Source: Actinophytocola sp044466355 (lineage in GTDB: Bacteria; Actinomycetota; Actinomycetes; Mycobacteriales; Pseudonocardiaceae). Taken from it: DNA of 64,000 nucleotides. This document shows positions 8,020-17,510 of the stretch, piece by piece; position 1 is the stretch's first letter; each line of letters starts with the position of its first letter. Location: NCBI RefSeq assembly GCF_044466355.1, contig NZ_JBITMQ010000002.1, positions 558,001 through 622,000 of the forward strand. The letters run 5' to 3'. Position numbers and translations under genes: made by a program. The notes under the pieces were generated by a model. That model did no database searches and was not told where the DNA came from. It was given only the letters and a program-made list of their open reading frames with translations.

Positions 8020-9726
8020 ATGACACGCATGCCCGCGATGGAGGCGGTCGTCCACGTGCTCAGGTCGGAGGGGGTCGACACCGCGTTCGGCTGCCCCGGC
8101 GCGGCGATCCTCCCGCTGTACAAAGCGATGGAAGTGGTCGGCGGCATCGAGCACCTGACCGTGCGGCACGAGGAGGGCGCGACGCACATGGCCGACGGCT
8201 GGTCCCGCACCAGCGGCAAGGTCGGCGTCGCGATCGGCACGTCCGGCCCGGCCGGGACGAACATGATCACCGGCCTGTACACGGCGATGGCGGACTCCAT
8301 CCCGATCGTGTGCGTCACCGGCCAGGCCGTGTCGACGGCACTGCACAAGGAGGCGTTCCAGGCCGTCGACATCGTCGAGATCGCCAAGCCGGTCACGAAG
8401 TGGGCGGTGCAGGTCAAGGAGGCGGCGACCGCGCCGTGGGTGTTCCGCGAGGCGTTCCGGGTCGCCCGGTCCGGCCGGCCAGGCCCGGTGCTGGTCGACA
8501 TCCCGGTGGACGTCGCCAAGGAGATCATCGAGTACGACCCGGCGATCGACGTGCCGCTGCCCGTCGAGGACGTGCGCCCGCACCAGCCCCGCGTCGAACG
8601 GGCACTGGACCTGCTGCTCGCCGGGGAACGCCCGCTCATCCTGGCAGGTGGTGGCGTGATCATCGCGGACGCGGCCGACGAACTGCGCGAGCTGGCGTCG
8701 GTGCTGAACGTCCCGGTGCAGGTCACGCTGATGGGCAAGGGCGCGGTCGACGAGGACAGCCCGCTGTTCGCCGGGATGACCGGGGTGCAGACCTCGCAGC
8801 GGTACGGCAACGCGTCGTTCCTGGAGTCCGACGTCGTCCTCGCGGTCGGTGCGCGGTTCGGCGACCGGCACACCGGCACGCTCGACGTGTACCGCGGGGA
8901 CCGGACGTTCATCCACGTCGACATCGAGCCGACGCAGCTGGGCAAGGTGTTCCCGCCCGACCTCGGCATCGTCTCGGACGCGAAGCTGTTCCTGCGCGCG
9001 CTGCTCGACACGGCACGGCGGCGCGGCGAGCGCGGTCCGCAGGCGTGGGTCGACCGGGTCGGCGAGCTGAAGCGGAGCCTGGGCCGCCGGGAGGACTTCG
9101 ACACCGTCCCGATCAAGGCGCCGCGGGTCTACAAGGAGATCAACGAGGTCTTCGGCCAGGAGACCTACTTCGTCACCGCGATCGGCCTGTACCAGATCTG
9201 GGGCGGCCAGCACCAGAAGTCGTACCGGCCGCGGCACTACCAGGTGTGCGGGCAGGCCGGGCCACTCGGCTGGGAGATCCCGGCGGCGATCGGCGTGAAG
9301 AAGGCGCTCAAGCACACCGAGCCGGACGCGGAGGTCGTCGGCATCGTCGGCGACTACGGCTTCCAGTACATGGTGGAGGAGCTGGCGGTCGGGGCGCAGT
9401 ACGACGTGCCGTTCGTGCTGATCATGATCAACAACGAGTACCTCGGGCTGATCCGGCAGGCCTCGCTCCCCTACGACATGAACTACCAGGTCGACATCCA
9501 CTACGACGAGTACGGCACGGACAACGTCAAGATCATGGAGGCGTACGGCTGCGCGGGCAGGCGCGTCCACGAACCGGGCGAGATCCAGGACGCGCTGGAG
9601 TGGGCGCGCAAGGAGGCCGTGGCGACCTCGCGGCCGGTGCTCGTCGAGATCATGATCGAGCGGGAGGCGAACACCCCGCACGGCCCGGCGATCGACGCGG
9701 TGCGGGAATTCGAGCCGCTCCCGTGA
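8020..9726 (+). CDS. gcl: glyoxylate carboligase
   Basis: This 568-residue ThDP enzyme condenses two glyoxylate molecules to tartronate semialdehyde and CO2. The N-terminal PYR domain is close to E. coli Gcl (TAFGCPGAAILPLY, GTSGPAGTNMITGLY, HKEAFQAVDIVEIAKP), the middle domain carries LILAGGGVI, and the PP domain has GDYGFQYMVEEL plus an NNEYLGLIRQ metal-binding motif. Gcl of E. coli is known for a valine (V51) where other ThDP enzymes have glutamate; here residue 51 is glutamate (VRHEEGATHM). The length is slightly shorter than E. coli Gcl. ATG 8020 overlaps the upstream TGA region by one codon shift. Confidence 0.88.
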   Translation: MTRMPAMEAVVHVLRSEGVDTAFGCPGAAILPLYKAMEVVGGIEHLTVRHEEGATHMADGWSRTSGKVGVAIGTSGPAGTNMITGLYTAMADSIPIVCVTGQAVSTALHKEAFQAVDIVEIAKPVTKWAVQVKEAATAPWVFREAFRVARSGRPGPVLVDIPVDVAKEIIEYDPAIDVPLPVEDVRPHQPRVERALDLLLAGERPLILAGGGVIIADAADELRELASVLNVPVQVTLMGKGAVDEDSPLFAGMTGVQTSQRYGNASFLESDVVLAVGARFGDRHTGTLDVYRGDRTFIHVDIEPTQLGKVFPPDLGIVSDAKLFLRALLDTARRRGERGPQAWVDRVGELKRSLGRREDFDTVPIKAPRVYKEINEVFGQETYFVTAIGLYQIWGGQHQKSYRPRHYQVCGQAGPLGWEIPAAIGVKKALKHTEPDAEVVGIVGDYGFQYMVEELAVGAQYDVPFVLIMINNEYLGLIRQASLPYDMNYQVDIHYDEYGTDNVKIMEAYGCAGRRVHEPGEIQDALEWARKEAVATSRPVLVEIMIEREANTPHGPAIDAVREFEPLP

Positions 9727-10823
9727 GTGGGCACGTCCTCGTGGCGCCGGACAAGTTCAAGGGGTCGCTGTCCGCCACCAAGGTCGCGGACGCCGTGGCC
9801 GCGGGCATCGGCATCGCCCGGCCGGACGTGCCGGTGCGGGTGCTGCCGATGGCCGACGGCGGCGAGGGCACCGTGGCCGCGGCGGTGGCGGCCGGGTTCA
9901 GCCGGGTGGACGTGCCCGCGCGCGGGCCGACCGGGCAGCGGGTCACCGCCTCGTTCGCGCTGTCGGGGACGACCGCGGTGGTGGAGCTGGCCGAGGCGTC
10001 GGGGCTGCGGCGCCTGCCCGGCGGTGTGACCGCGCCGTTGACCGCGTCGAGCGCGGGCACCGGTGACGTGCTCGCGGCGGCGGTGCTGGCCGGTGCGCGG
10101 CGGGTGGTGCTCGGGCTCGGCGGCAGCGCCTGCACGGACGGCGGTGCGGGGCTGCTGTCGGCGCTCGGCGCCCGGCTGCTCGACGCGTCGGGTGCGGAGC
10201 TGCCGCCGGGCGGTGCCGCGTTGCGGGACCTCGCACGGCTGGACCTGTCCGGCCTCGATCCCGCCCTGTCCGAGGTGGCCGTCGTGCTGGCGTCCGACGT
10301 GGACAACCCGCTGCTCGGGCCGCAGGGCGCGGCTGCGGTGTACGGGCCGCAGAAGGGCGCCCGGCCCGCTGCGGTGCGGATCCTGGCGGACGGGCTGCGG
10401 CGGTGGGCGGAGGTCGCCGGGGGCGATCCCGCCGCAGCGGGTGCGGGTGCGGCGGGCGGTGTCGGGTTCGCCGCGCTGACCGTGCTGGGCGCGTCGATGC
10501 GGCCGGGGATCGAGGTGCTCGCCGAGCTGCTGGGGTTCGACGACGCCGTGCGTGGCGCCCGGTTGGTGGTCACGGGAGAGGGACGGATGGACGCGCAGAC
10601 GTTGCGTGGCAAGGCACCCGCGGGGGTGGCGGCGCGGGTGGACGTGCCGGTGGTCGCGGTCGCGGGCCAGTGCGCGCTGTCCACGACCCAGTTGCGGGAG
10701 GTGGGCATCGAGGCCGTGTACGCGCTGACCGACGTGGAGCCGGACCCGGCGCGCTGTGTCGCCGAGGCCGGGCCGTTGCTGACCGCGGTGTCGGCGAAGC
10801 TCGCCGAGGAGTGGCTGCCGTGA
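9723..10823 (+). CDS. glxK: glycerate 2-kinase, GlxK/GarK family
   Basis: This 366-residue protein is a class II glycerate kinase. Family motifs are APDKFKGSLSA (residues about 7-17), PMADGGEGTV (about 46-55), LGLGGSACTDGG (about 131-142), and ASDVDNPLLG (about 192-201), followed by GRMDAQTLRGKAP near residue 290. It phosphorylates D-glycerate at C2, moving the carbon from glyoxylate into glycolysis. GTG 9723 overlaps the carboligase stop (GTGA), and its own stop overlaps the allantoinase ATG. Confidence 0.92.
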   Translation: MSGHVLVAPDKFKGSLSATKVADAVAAGIGIARPDVPVRVLPMADGGEGTVAAAVAAGFSRVDVPARGPTGQRVTASFALSGTTAVVELAEASGLRRLPGGVTAPLTASSAGTGDVLAAAVLAGARRVVLGLGGSACTDGGAGLLSALGARLLDASGAELPPGGAALRDLARLDLSGLDPALSEVAVVLASDVDNPLLGPQGAAAVYGPQKGARPAAVRILADGLRRWAEVAGGDPAAAGAGAAGGVGFAALTVLGASMRPGIEVLAELLGFDDAVRGARLVVTGEGRMDAQTLRGKAPAGVAARVDVPVVAVAGQCALSTTQLREVGIEAVYALTDVEPDPARCVAEAGPLLTAVSAKLAEEWLP

Positions 10824-12115
10824 TGGACCTCGTGCTGCGCGCCGACGCGGTGTACACACCGGACGGGCCGCGCCCGGCAGCGGTGTGCGTGCGAGACGGG
10901 CGGATCGCCGATGTCGTCTCCCGTGCGGCCACTGTGATCGCCCGGGAGGACGTCGACCTCGGTGATCTCGCGTTGCTGCCCGGTCTGGTGGACACCCACG
11001 TACACGTGAACGAGCCGGGCCGCACCGAGTGGGAGGGGTTCGCCACGGCGACGGCGGCCGCGGCGGCCGGTGGGGTCACCACGATCGTCGACATGCCGTT
11101 GAACAGCCTGCCGCCGACCACGACCGCGGCCGCGCTCGACGTGAAGCGTGCGGCGGCGGCCGGGCAGTGCGTGGTCGACGTCGGGTTCTGGGGTGGGGCC
11201 GTGCCAGGAAACCTGGCGGAGCTGGCACGGCTGCACGAGGCGGGGGTGTTCGGGTTCAAGTGCTTCCTGTCGCCGTCCGGGGTGGACGAGTTCCCGCCGC
11301 TGTCATGGGCGGAACTCGACGCCGTGCTGGACGTGCTGGCCCAACTGGACGCGCTGCTCGTCGTGCACGCGGAGGACCCCGGTGAGCTGCGCGAACCTGG
11401 ACCGTCCTATGCGGAGTTCGTGGGGTCGCGGCCGGACTCGGCCGAGCAGCGAGCGGTGGCGGGGCTCGTCGAACGGGTGGCGGCGCGGTCCGCGCGGGCG
11501 CACGTCCTGCACCTGTCGTCGGCGGCCACGCTGGGGATGGTCGCGGAGGCGCGGGCGGCCGGGGTGCGGATCACGGCCGAGACGTGCCCGCACTACCTCA
11601 CGTTCGCGGCGGAGCGGATCCCCGCCGGTGCCACGGAGTTCAAGTGCTGCCCGCCCATCCGGGGCGAGGCGAACCGGGACGGGTTGTGGGCGGGTCTGGC
11701 GGCCGGGGTGGTCGACTGCGTGGTGAGCGACCACTCGCCGTCGCCGCCGGAGTTGAAGCGCGGCGGGTTCGGCGAGGCGTGGGGCGGGATCTCCTCGCTG
11801 CAGCTCGGCCTGCCCGCGGTGTGGACCGAGGCACGCCGCCGAGGGCACGCACTGTCCGAGGTGGTGCGGTGGATGGCGTCCGCGCCCGCCGACCTCGTCG
11901 GCCTGGCGCGCAAGGGCCGGATCGCGCCGGGCTGTGACGCCGATCTGGTCGCGTTCGCGCCCGATGACGAGTACGTCGTCGACGCCACCGGCCTCCGCCA
12001 CCGCCACCCCGTCACCCCGTACGACGGCGCCCGGCTGTCCGGTGTCGTCCGCCGGACGTGGCTGCGGGGTGGGGACCCGACCGGAAACCTGTTGAGCAGG
12101 GAGAGGAACGCATGA
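10823..12115 (+). CDS. allB: allantoinase
   Basis: This 430-residue amidohydrolase opens allantoin to allantoate. The metal site motif DTHVHVNEPGRTEWEGF (about residues 55-71) with the Arg-Thr-Glu pattern is typical of allantoinase and separates it from dihydropyrimidinases. The carboxylated lysine is in GFKCFLSPSG near residue 145, histidines in VVHAED and VLHLSSA, and the last aspartate in CVVSDHSPSP near 305. It overlaps glycerate kinase and allantoicase by a few bases, so all three are probably coupled. Confidence 0.94.
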   Translation: MDLVLRADAVYTPDGPRPAAVCVRDGRIADVVSRAATVIAREDVDLGDLALLPGLVDTHVHVNEPGRTEWEGFATATAAAAAGGVTTIVDMPLNSLPPTTTAAALDVKRAAAAGQCVVDVGFWGGAVPGNLAELARLHEAGVFGFKCFLSPSGVDEFPPLSWAELDAVLDVLAQLDALLVVHAEDPGELREPGPSYAEFVGSRPDSAEQRAVAGLVERVAARSARAHVLHLSSAATLGMVAEARAAGVRITAETCPHYLTFAAERIPAGATEFKCCPPIRGEANRDGLWAGLAAGVVDCVVSDHSPSPPELKRGGFGEAWGGISSLQLGLPAVWTEARRRGHALSEVVRWMASAPADLVGLARKGRIAPGCDADLVAFAPDDEYVVDATGLRHRHPVTPYDGARLSGVVRRTWLRGGDPTGNLLSRERNA

Positions 12116-13179
12116 CCCACCCAGACCTCGCCGTCGCCTCGCTGGGCGGCACCGTGATGGCCGCGAGCGACGAGTTCTTCGCCGACAAGGAGAACCTCGT
12201 CCGCGCAGAGCCGCCGACGTTCCGCCCGCACACGTTCACACCGAAGGGCCAGCAGTACGACGGGTGGGAGACCCGGCGGCGCCGCGGCGCGGGCCACGAC
12301 TGGGCGTTGATCCGTCTCGGCGTGCCCGGCATCGTGCGCACGGTCGACGTGGACACGGCGTTCTTCCTCGGCAACTACCCGGAACGCTGCCTGCTCGAGG
12401 GCACGGGCGTGTCCGGGTACCCCGGTGTCGCCGAACTGGCCGACGCCGACTGGTTCGAACTGGTGCCGGAGAGCGAGCTGACCGGCGGCGGGCCGAACGT
12501 GTTCACCGTGGACGCCGAGCTGCGGGTGACGCACGTCCGGCTGCACATCCTGCCCGACGGCGGGGTCGCGCGGTTGCGGGTGCACGGCGAGGCGGTGCCC
12601 GACCCCCGCGACCTGTTCGACCTCCCCTTCGACCTGGTGTCCACCGCGAACGGCGGCCGGGTGCTGCGGTGCAGCGACAGCTTCTTCTCCCCGCCCGCCA
12701 ACATGCTCCAGCCGGGCGAGTCGCGCTTCATGGCCGACGGCTGGGAGACCGCCCGCCGCCGCGACGGCGGGCACGACTGGGTGGAACTGGCGCTGGCGTG
12801 CCCCGCCGTGCCGAAGGTCGCCGAGATCGCGACCACGCACTACCGCGGCAACTCCCCCGACCGGATCACGCTGTCCGGCTCGGCCGACGGCCGGACGTGG
12901 TTCCCCCTGCTACCCGAGACCGCCCTGCAACCCGACACGACACACCGCTTCCGGCTCCGCACGGACCGCCCGGCCACCCAGGTCCGCCTGGAGATGCACC
13001 CGGACGGCGGCATCGGCCGGTTCCGGCTGTACGGCGAACCGACCGACCAGGCCGTCCACGACCTCACCGCCCGCTGGTTCGACCACCTGCCGGCACGACA
13101 GGCCGCCGACGTGCTCACGAGCCTGGGCCTGCCCGCCGACCGGCGGCCGCACGACGTGTCCCGGCTGCTGGGCAGGTGA
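12112..13179 (+). CDS. alc: allantoicase
   Basis: This 355-residue protein has the two internally similar jelly-roll repeats of allantoicase. Each repeat contains a GWETxRRR..GHDW motif, first near residue 46 and again near 200, and a matching GNxPxR segment. It hydrolyses allantoate to ureidoglycolate and urea. The start ATG 12112 overlaps the allantoinase stop by four bases. No ureidoglycolate lyase (AllA cupin) is visible nearby, so the step to glyoxylate must come from elsewhere or from an unrecognised protein. The convergent acetyltransferase gene ends 14 bp further on. Confidence 0.93.
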   Translation: MTHPDLAVASLGGTVMAASDEFFADKENLVRAEPPTFRPHTFTPKGQQYDGWETRRRRGAGHDWALIRLGVPGIVRTVDVDTAFFLGNYPERCLLEGTGVSGYPGVAELADADWFELVPESELTGGGPNVFTVDAELRVTHVRLHILPDGGVARLRVHGEAVPDPRDLFDLPFDLVSTANGGRVLRCSDSFFSPPANMLQPGESRFMADGWETARRRDGGHDWVELALACPAVPKVAEIATTHYRGNSPDRITLSGSADGRTWFPLLPETALQPDTTHRFRLRTDRPATQVRLEMHPDGGIGRFRLYGEPTDQAVHDLTARWFDHLPARQAADVLTSLGLPADRRPHDVSRLLGR

Positions 13180-13193
13180 ACCTTCCCGCGCGC

Positions 13194-14429
13194 TCAGAAC
13201 GCCTCGAGGCAGCGCGGTTCGTCGTCGTGCAGGAAGGCCAGTGATGCCGTCGCCAGCGCCCCTGGGCTGTGCTCGCGGACCCGGCCCGCAGCCGCCAGCG
13301 TGGCGAGCCTGGTGCCGCCGAAGAACACTGTGCCCAGGGCCGCCACGTCCAGTGCCAGGTCGGCTGGGGCGTCGGTGCGGGTGACCTCGGCACGGCCGTC
13401 CGGACCGGCCACCAGGCGCCACCGGCCCGCGTTCCACGGGCACACGGCGTCGTCGACGTCCAGCACCAGGTCCACGGGGACCGGGTACCTTCTCGCGGTC
13501 AGGGCCCGGTCCACGTCGACGACGCGTACCCACAGTGCGTCGAACAGCGTGCGCAGTGCCGCGCGTGGGTCGGCGAGCATGTGTACCAGTGGCTCGTCGG
13601 TGCCCGCCCGGAGAACCACCTCGCCCACGAGGTCCATGTCCAGCAGGTAGCGCACCATCGCCGCGTACGCCGCCGGGGTGGCGGCGGTCAGCTCGTGCAC
13701 GGTCACCCTCGCCCGGGGGCCGCGGGCCTGCCAGTCCTCCTTCGCGCGGTACACGGCGTAGGCCTGCGGGTGCACCGCGAACCGCATCGCGGTCTGGCCG
13801 CCGCGGCGGCCGGCGTCGTCGAACAGGTGGTACTCCCAGGTGCCGTCGGTGGTGCGGTCCAGGTAGCCGGTGCGGCTGGGCCAGAGCTTGTCGTAGAGAT
13901 CGCGCATGATCGGCACGGCCTGTTCGCGGGGCAGTTCGCGCACCGGGTCGGGATCGACCGCCACGTCCCGGCGGAAGGCGGTGCCGCGCGGCACCGTGAT
14001 CTGCGTGTGCTGGGTGCCGAGTCCGTACCCGAACCGGCCGTAGATCCCGCCCTCCGACGCCCACAGGATCGCGAGTGGCTCCCCGGCCTCGTGCAGGAAC
14101 TCCAGCTGGCCGCGCATGATCCTGCTCAGCACTCCCCGCCTGCGATGTCCCGGCGCGACCCCGATGGACGTCACCGCCCCGACCGGGACGGGTTCGGCGC
14201 CGGGCACGACGATGCGGCGGCTCAGGAGCTGACCGGTGCCGATCATGGTCTCGCCGTCGAACACGGCGTGGCTGCGTGCGGGCTCGAACGCCGACCGTTC
14301 CGCGGCCAGGAACTCCGCGCTGTGGTCGATCAGGAAGGCAGTCGCCAGGACTTCGCTGAACACGGGCAGGTCCGCGTCGGTGAGGGTGCGGATCGTGAGC
14401 TGGTCATCCCCGGGGGACGTGTCGGCCAT
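13194..14429 (-). CDS. Eis-family GNAT N-acetyltransferase
   Basis: This 411-residue protein has the three-part layout of Eis-type acetyltransferases: an N-terminal GNAT domain with the acetyl-CoA loop VAPGHRRRGVLSRIM near residue 95, a second GNAT-like domain from about residue 160, and a C-terminal sterol carrier-like domain. The C terminus ends in a Phe (CLEAF), as in mycobacterial Eis, where the terminal carboxylate is the catalytic base. The start ATG 14429 directly precedes the conserved IRTLTDADLPVF segment. It may acetylate amines such as aminoglycosides or protein lysines; the substrate here is not known. Confidence 0.88.
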   Translation of the reverse strand: MADTSPGDDQLTIRTLTDADLPVFSEVLATAFLIDHSAEFLAAERSAFEPARSHAVFDGETMIGTGQLLSRRIVVPGAEPVPVGAVTSIGVAPGHRRRGVLSRIMRGQLEFLHEAGEPLAILWASEGGIYGRFGYGLGTQHTQITVPRGTAFRRDVAVDPDPVRELPREQAVPIMRDLYDKLWPSRTGYLDRTTDGTWEYHLFDDAGRRGGQTAMRFAVHPQAYAVYRAKEDWQARGPRARVTVHELTAATPAAYAAMVRYLLDMDLVGEVVLRAGTDEPLVHMLADPRAALRTLFDALWVRVVDVDRALTARRYPVPVDLVLDVDDAVCPWNAGRWRLVAGPDGRAEVTRTDAPADLALDVAALGTVFFGGTRLATLAAAGRVREHSPGALATASLAFLHDDEPRCLEAF

Positions 14430-14485
14430 GCCGCAGTGATACGCGCGTGTGACCGGTCGCGCGAACCAATTTCCGCGGCGGCGCG

Positions 14486-15493
14486 TCAGCGGCGCCGCGT
14501 CGCCGGGCCCGTGGAGTCGCGGACGACGAGTGTCGTGGCCAGTTCGATGTGCAGTGCCTCGGGCTGGTGCCCGTCGAGGACGCGCATCAGCTGGGAGACC
14601 GCGATGCGGCCCAGTTCCTGCAGCGGTTGCCGCACCGTGGTCAGCGCCGGGTCGGTCGCCTGGCTGAGGTCGATGTCGTCGAACCCGGCGATGGACAGGT
14701 CCTCGGGGACACGCAGGCCGCGGTCGCGGGCGGCCTGCAGCGTGCCGACGGCGACCTTGTCGTTGAAGCAGACGATCGCGGTGGGCCGCGGGGTCCGGTC
14801 GAGCAGTTCCTCGGCCGCCCGTCGCCCGGCGGCGGTGGTGGGTTCGACGTGCCGCAACCGGTCGCCGGTCAGGAGGACGCCTGCCTGGGCGAGTGCGGCT
14901 CGGTGGCCCGCGAGCCGGGCGTCGCCCGCCAGCCACTCCTCGGGACCCGCGATGACGCCGATGTCGCGGTGGCCGAGCCCGATGAGGTGGTTCGCCACCG
15001 CCCGGGCACCCGAGAAGTGCGCGGCGGAGACGGCGGCGATGTCCGGCGGTGGCGGGGTGCGGGGGTCGACCACGACGAACGGGAAACCCGTGCGGGACAA
15101 GGCGACCAGCGCCTCGCCGTCCTCGGGCGGGAGGATGAGGATCGCCGCGTCGACGTCGTCCTGGCCGGGCAGGCCGGGGAGCGCGTCGCTGCGCTGGCCG
15201 GACTCGCCCGCGTCCAGCAGCAGGCGCAGCCCGTGGAGCTTCAGCGTCTCCGCGATCGAGGACACGATCAGGCCGAAGTAGTCGGTGAGCACGTACGGGC
15301 AGCGGACGTAGACGGTGCGCTGCTTGAGGGGTGCGGGGGCGGGCAGCCTGCGCCGCTCGACGGCCCGCAACACCAGGTCACGGGTTCGGGGTGCCACGTT
15401 GACGTGGTCGTTGAGCACACGGGAGACCGTGGCGACGGAGACACCGGTCTCCGCGGCGATGTCGCGGAGGGTCGCCCGCGGGTGGTCTGGCAT
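14486..15493 (-). CDS. LacI-family transcriptional regulator
   Basis: This 335-residue regulator has the LacI HTH and hinge at the N terminus (TLRDIAAETGVSVATVSRVL, residues 7-26) followed by a periplasmic-binding-protein-like sugar sensing domain, with the family segment DDIDLSQATDPALTTVRQP near residue 275. I start at ATG 15493, since the 14 residues before it in frame are not conserved in LacI proteins. It is divergent from the first GH30 gene, 78 bp apart, and therefore probably represses that glycosidase pair until a sugar ligand binds. Confidence 0.9.
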   Translation of the reverse strand: MPDHPRATLRDIAAETGVSVATVSRVLNDHVNVAPRTRDLVLRAVERRRLPAPAPLKQRTVYVRCPYVLTDYFGLIVSSIAETLKLHGLRLLLDAGESGQRSDALPGLPGQDDVDAAILILPPEDGEALVALSRTGFPFVVVDPRTPPPPDIAAVSAAHFSGARAVANHLIGLGHRDIGVIAGPEEWLAGDARLAGHRAALAQAGVLLTGDRLRHVEPTTAAGRRAAEELLDRTPRPTAIVCFNDKVAVGTLQAARDRGLRVPEDLSIAGFDDIDLSQATDPALTTVRQPLQELGRIAVSQLMRVLDGHQPEALHIELATTLVVRDSTGPATRRR

Positions 15494-15571
15494 GGCTCTT
15501 GACGATACCGAACGCCCGGGTGTTTCATCATGCAAAAGCCCGTTTCATGGTGATGCGATTCTTGTTACAGG
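15494..15571. promoter_or_regulatory. divergent promoter region, lacI-type regulator / GH30
   Basis: The 78-bp gap between divergent genes holds a direct repeat GTTTCAT at 15522-15528 and 15542-15548, exactly 20 bp apart and so on the same helix face. A TTGACG at 15499-15504 could be a -35 element towards the GH30 gene. No clean LacI-type central-CG palindrome was found. The repeat is a candidate binding site; the assignment is weak. Confidence 0.35.
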
Positions 15572-17458
15572 ATGCTGATGAGAACGATCGTTCGTGGACT
15601 CGCGACCGCCACCCTGCTCCTCGGCCTCGTCGCCGTGCCCGCCGAGGCCGGGCGGGACGCGCCACCGGCCCGGGTGTGGGTGACCACGCCGGACCGCGCG
15701 GAGGTGATGACCGAGCGACCACCCGTCCCGTTCGGCACGACCGCCTCGGTCCACCCGACGATCGTGGTCGATCCCGACCGCGCCTACCAGACCGTCGACG
15801 GGTTCGGCGCGTCGATCACCGACTCGTCGGCCGCCGTGCTCGCCGGGCTCTCCCCCGCCGTCCGGGCCGACACCATGCGTGCGCTGTTCGACCCGGTACG
15901 CGGCATCGGCGTGAGCTTCCTGCGGCAGCCGGTCGGTTCGTCCGACTTCACCGCGGCGGCCGAGCACTACACCTACGACGACGTCCCGCCCGGTGAGACC
16001 GACTTCGCCTTGCGGCACTTCAGCATCGCCCACGACGAGGCGCGGATCCTGCCGCTGTTGCGTGAAGCGAAGCGGCTGAACCCGCATCTGAGCGTCATGG
16101 CGACGCCGTGGAGCCCGCCCGCGTGGATGAAGACCGGCGACTCGCTCGTCGGCGGCAGGCTGAAGGACGACCCGGCGATCTACGACGCCTACGCCCGCTA
16201 CCTGGTGAAGTTCGTCCAGGCCTACACGAGGGCGGGGATCCCGATCGACTACCTGTCGGTGCAGAACGAGCCGCAGAACCGCACCCCGGACGCCTACCCG
16301 GGCACCGACATGCCGGTCGCCCAGCAGGTGAAGGTGATCGCGGCCCTCGGCCCGAAGCTGCGTGCCGCCAGCCCGCACACGAAGATCCTCGGCTACGACC
16401 ACAACTGGGCGACGCACCCGAACGACGGCGACCAGGAGAGCGACTACCCGTACCGGCTCCTGCGCGACCCGGCGGCCCGCTGGCTCGCCGGCATCGCCTA
16501 CCACTGCTACTACGGCGACCCCAGCGCACAGACCGCGCTCCACAACGCCTTCCCCCGTAAGGGGATCTGGTTCACCGAGTGCTCCGGCTCGCGCGGCGCC
16601 ACCGACCCGCCGGAGAAGGTCTTCCGCGACACCCTGACCTGGCACGCCCGCAACGTCGTCATCGGCACCACCCGCGACTGGGCGCGCAGCGCGGTCACCT
16701 GGAACATCGCGCTGGACAGCACCGGCGGGCCGCACAACGGCGGCTGCGGGACGTGCACCGGGCTGGTCACGGTCCTGCCGGACGGCTCGGTGCGGACCGA
16801 CGCCGAGTACTACACGATCGGGCACCTGTCGAAGTTCGTGCGGCCGGGTGCCCGCCGGATCGCCAGCACGTCCTTCGGCACCACGGGCTGGAACGGCCAG
16901 ATCATGGACGTGGCGTTCCGCAACCCGGACGGCTCGATCGCGCTGGTGGTGCACAACGAGAACGACGACCCTCGGTCGTTCGCGGTCACCGTCGGGGACC
17001 GGACCTTCGAGTACACACTGCCGGGCGGTGCGCTGGCCACGTTCACCTGGCCCCGCGGCCACGACAGCAAGCTGGACCTCGTGTCGTTGGCAGGGGCGAG
17101 CGCCACCGCCTCGCACGGCAACGGCGCGGACTCCGTTGTGGACGACGACGCCTCGACCCGCTGGTCCAGTGAGACAGGGCAGGCACCCGGCCAGTACGTC
17201 CAGGTGGATCTGGGCGCCCGCAAGCACTTCCGCCGGGTCGCGATCGACAGTGGCGGCAACCTGGGCGACTACGCGCGTGGCTGGCAGCTGTCCGCGAGCG
17301 GCGACGGCACGACCTGGCGCACCCTCGCGACCGGCACCGGCGTCGGGCAGCTCACGAACGTCGACGTCCGCCGCACCAGCGCACGGTACCTGCGCATCAC
17401 CGCCACCGCCGCGGCGGGCAACTGGTGGAGCATCGCCGACCTGCGCCTCTACGACTGA
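15572..17458 (+). CDS. secreted GH30 glycosidase with C-terminal discoidin/CBM32-like domain
   Basis: This 628-residue protein has a signal peptide (about residues 1-26, ending PAEA), a GH30 clan A barrel (about 50-400) and a beta-sandwich side domain, then an F5/8 type C (CBM32-like) domain from about 505 to the end (SVVDDDASTRWSS, YVQVDLGARKHFRRV). The acid/base is in SVQNEPQN and the nucleophile in WFTECSG; GFGASITDSSA is the N-terminal family motif. It probably cleaves a beta-glucosidic or beta-xylosidic polymer outside the cell. A second ATG two codons downstream (15578) is an equally good start. Confidence 0.88.
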   Translation: MLMRTIVRGLATATLLLGLVAVPAEAGRDAPPARVWVTTPDRAEVMTERPPVPFGTTASVHPTIVVDPDRAYQTVDGFGASITDSSAAVLAGLSPAVRADTMRALFDPVRGIGVSFLRQPVGSSDFTAAAEHYTYDDVPPGETDFALRHFSIAHDEARILPLLREAKRLNPHLSVMATPWSPPAWMKTGDSLVGGRLKDDPAIYDAYARYLVKFVQAYTRAGIPIDYLSVQNEPQNRTPDAYPGTDMPVAQQVKVIAALGPKLRAASPHTKILGYDHNWATHPNDGDQESDYPYRLLRDPAARWLAGIAYHCYYGDPSAQTALHNAFPRKGIWFTECSGSRGATDPPEKVFRDTLTWHARNVVIGTTRDWARSAVTWNIALDSTGGPHNGGCGTCTGLVTVLPDGSVRTDAEYYTIGHLSKFVRPGARRIASTSFGTTGWNGQIMDVAFRNPDGSIALVVHNENDDPRSFAVTVGDRTFEYTLPGGALATFTWPRGHDSKLDLVSLAGASATASHGNGADSVVDDDASTRWSSETGQAPGQYVQVDLGARKHFRRVAIDSGGNLGDYARGWQLSASGDGTTWRTLATGTGVGQLTNVDVRRTSARYLRITATAAAGNWWSIADLRLYD

Positions 17459-17460
17459 CT

Positions 17461-17484
17461 TCGCCGCACACGGAGGTGCGGCGA
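17461..17484 (+). terminator. hairpin between the two GH30 genes
   Basis: A perfect 9-bp stem TCGCCGCAC / GTGCGGCGA with a 6-nt loop begins 2 bp after the first GH30 stop. Only a short T-poor tail follows. It may terminate part of the transcripts or protect the 3' end of the first message, lowering expression of the second enzyme. Confidence 0.55.
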
Positions 17485-17510
17485 TTGCTCCCAACCCTGC
17501 AAGGAGCGTC

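Noticed and set aside
15494..15571. Classical LacI operator (central CG palindrome)
   Set aside because: No such palindrome is present; only a 7-bp direct repeat with 20-bp spacing was found.
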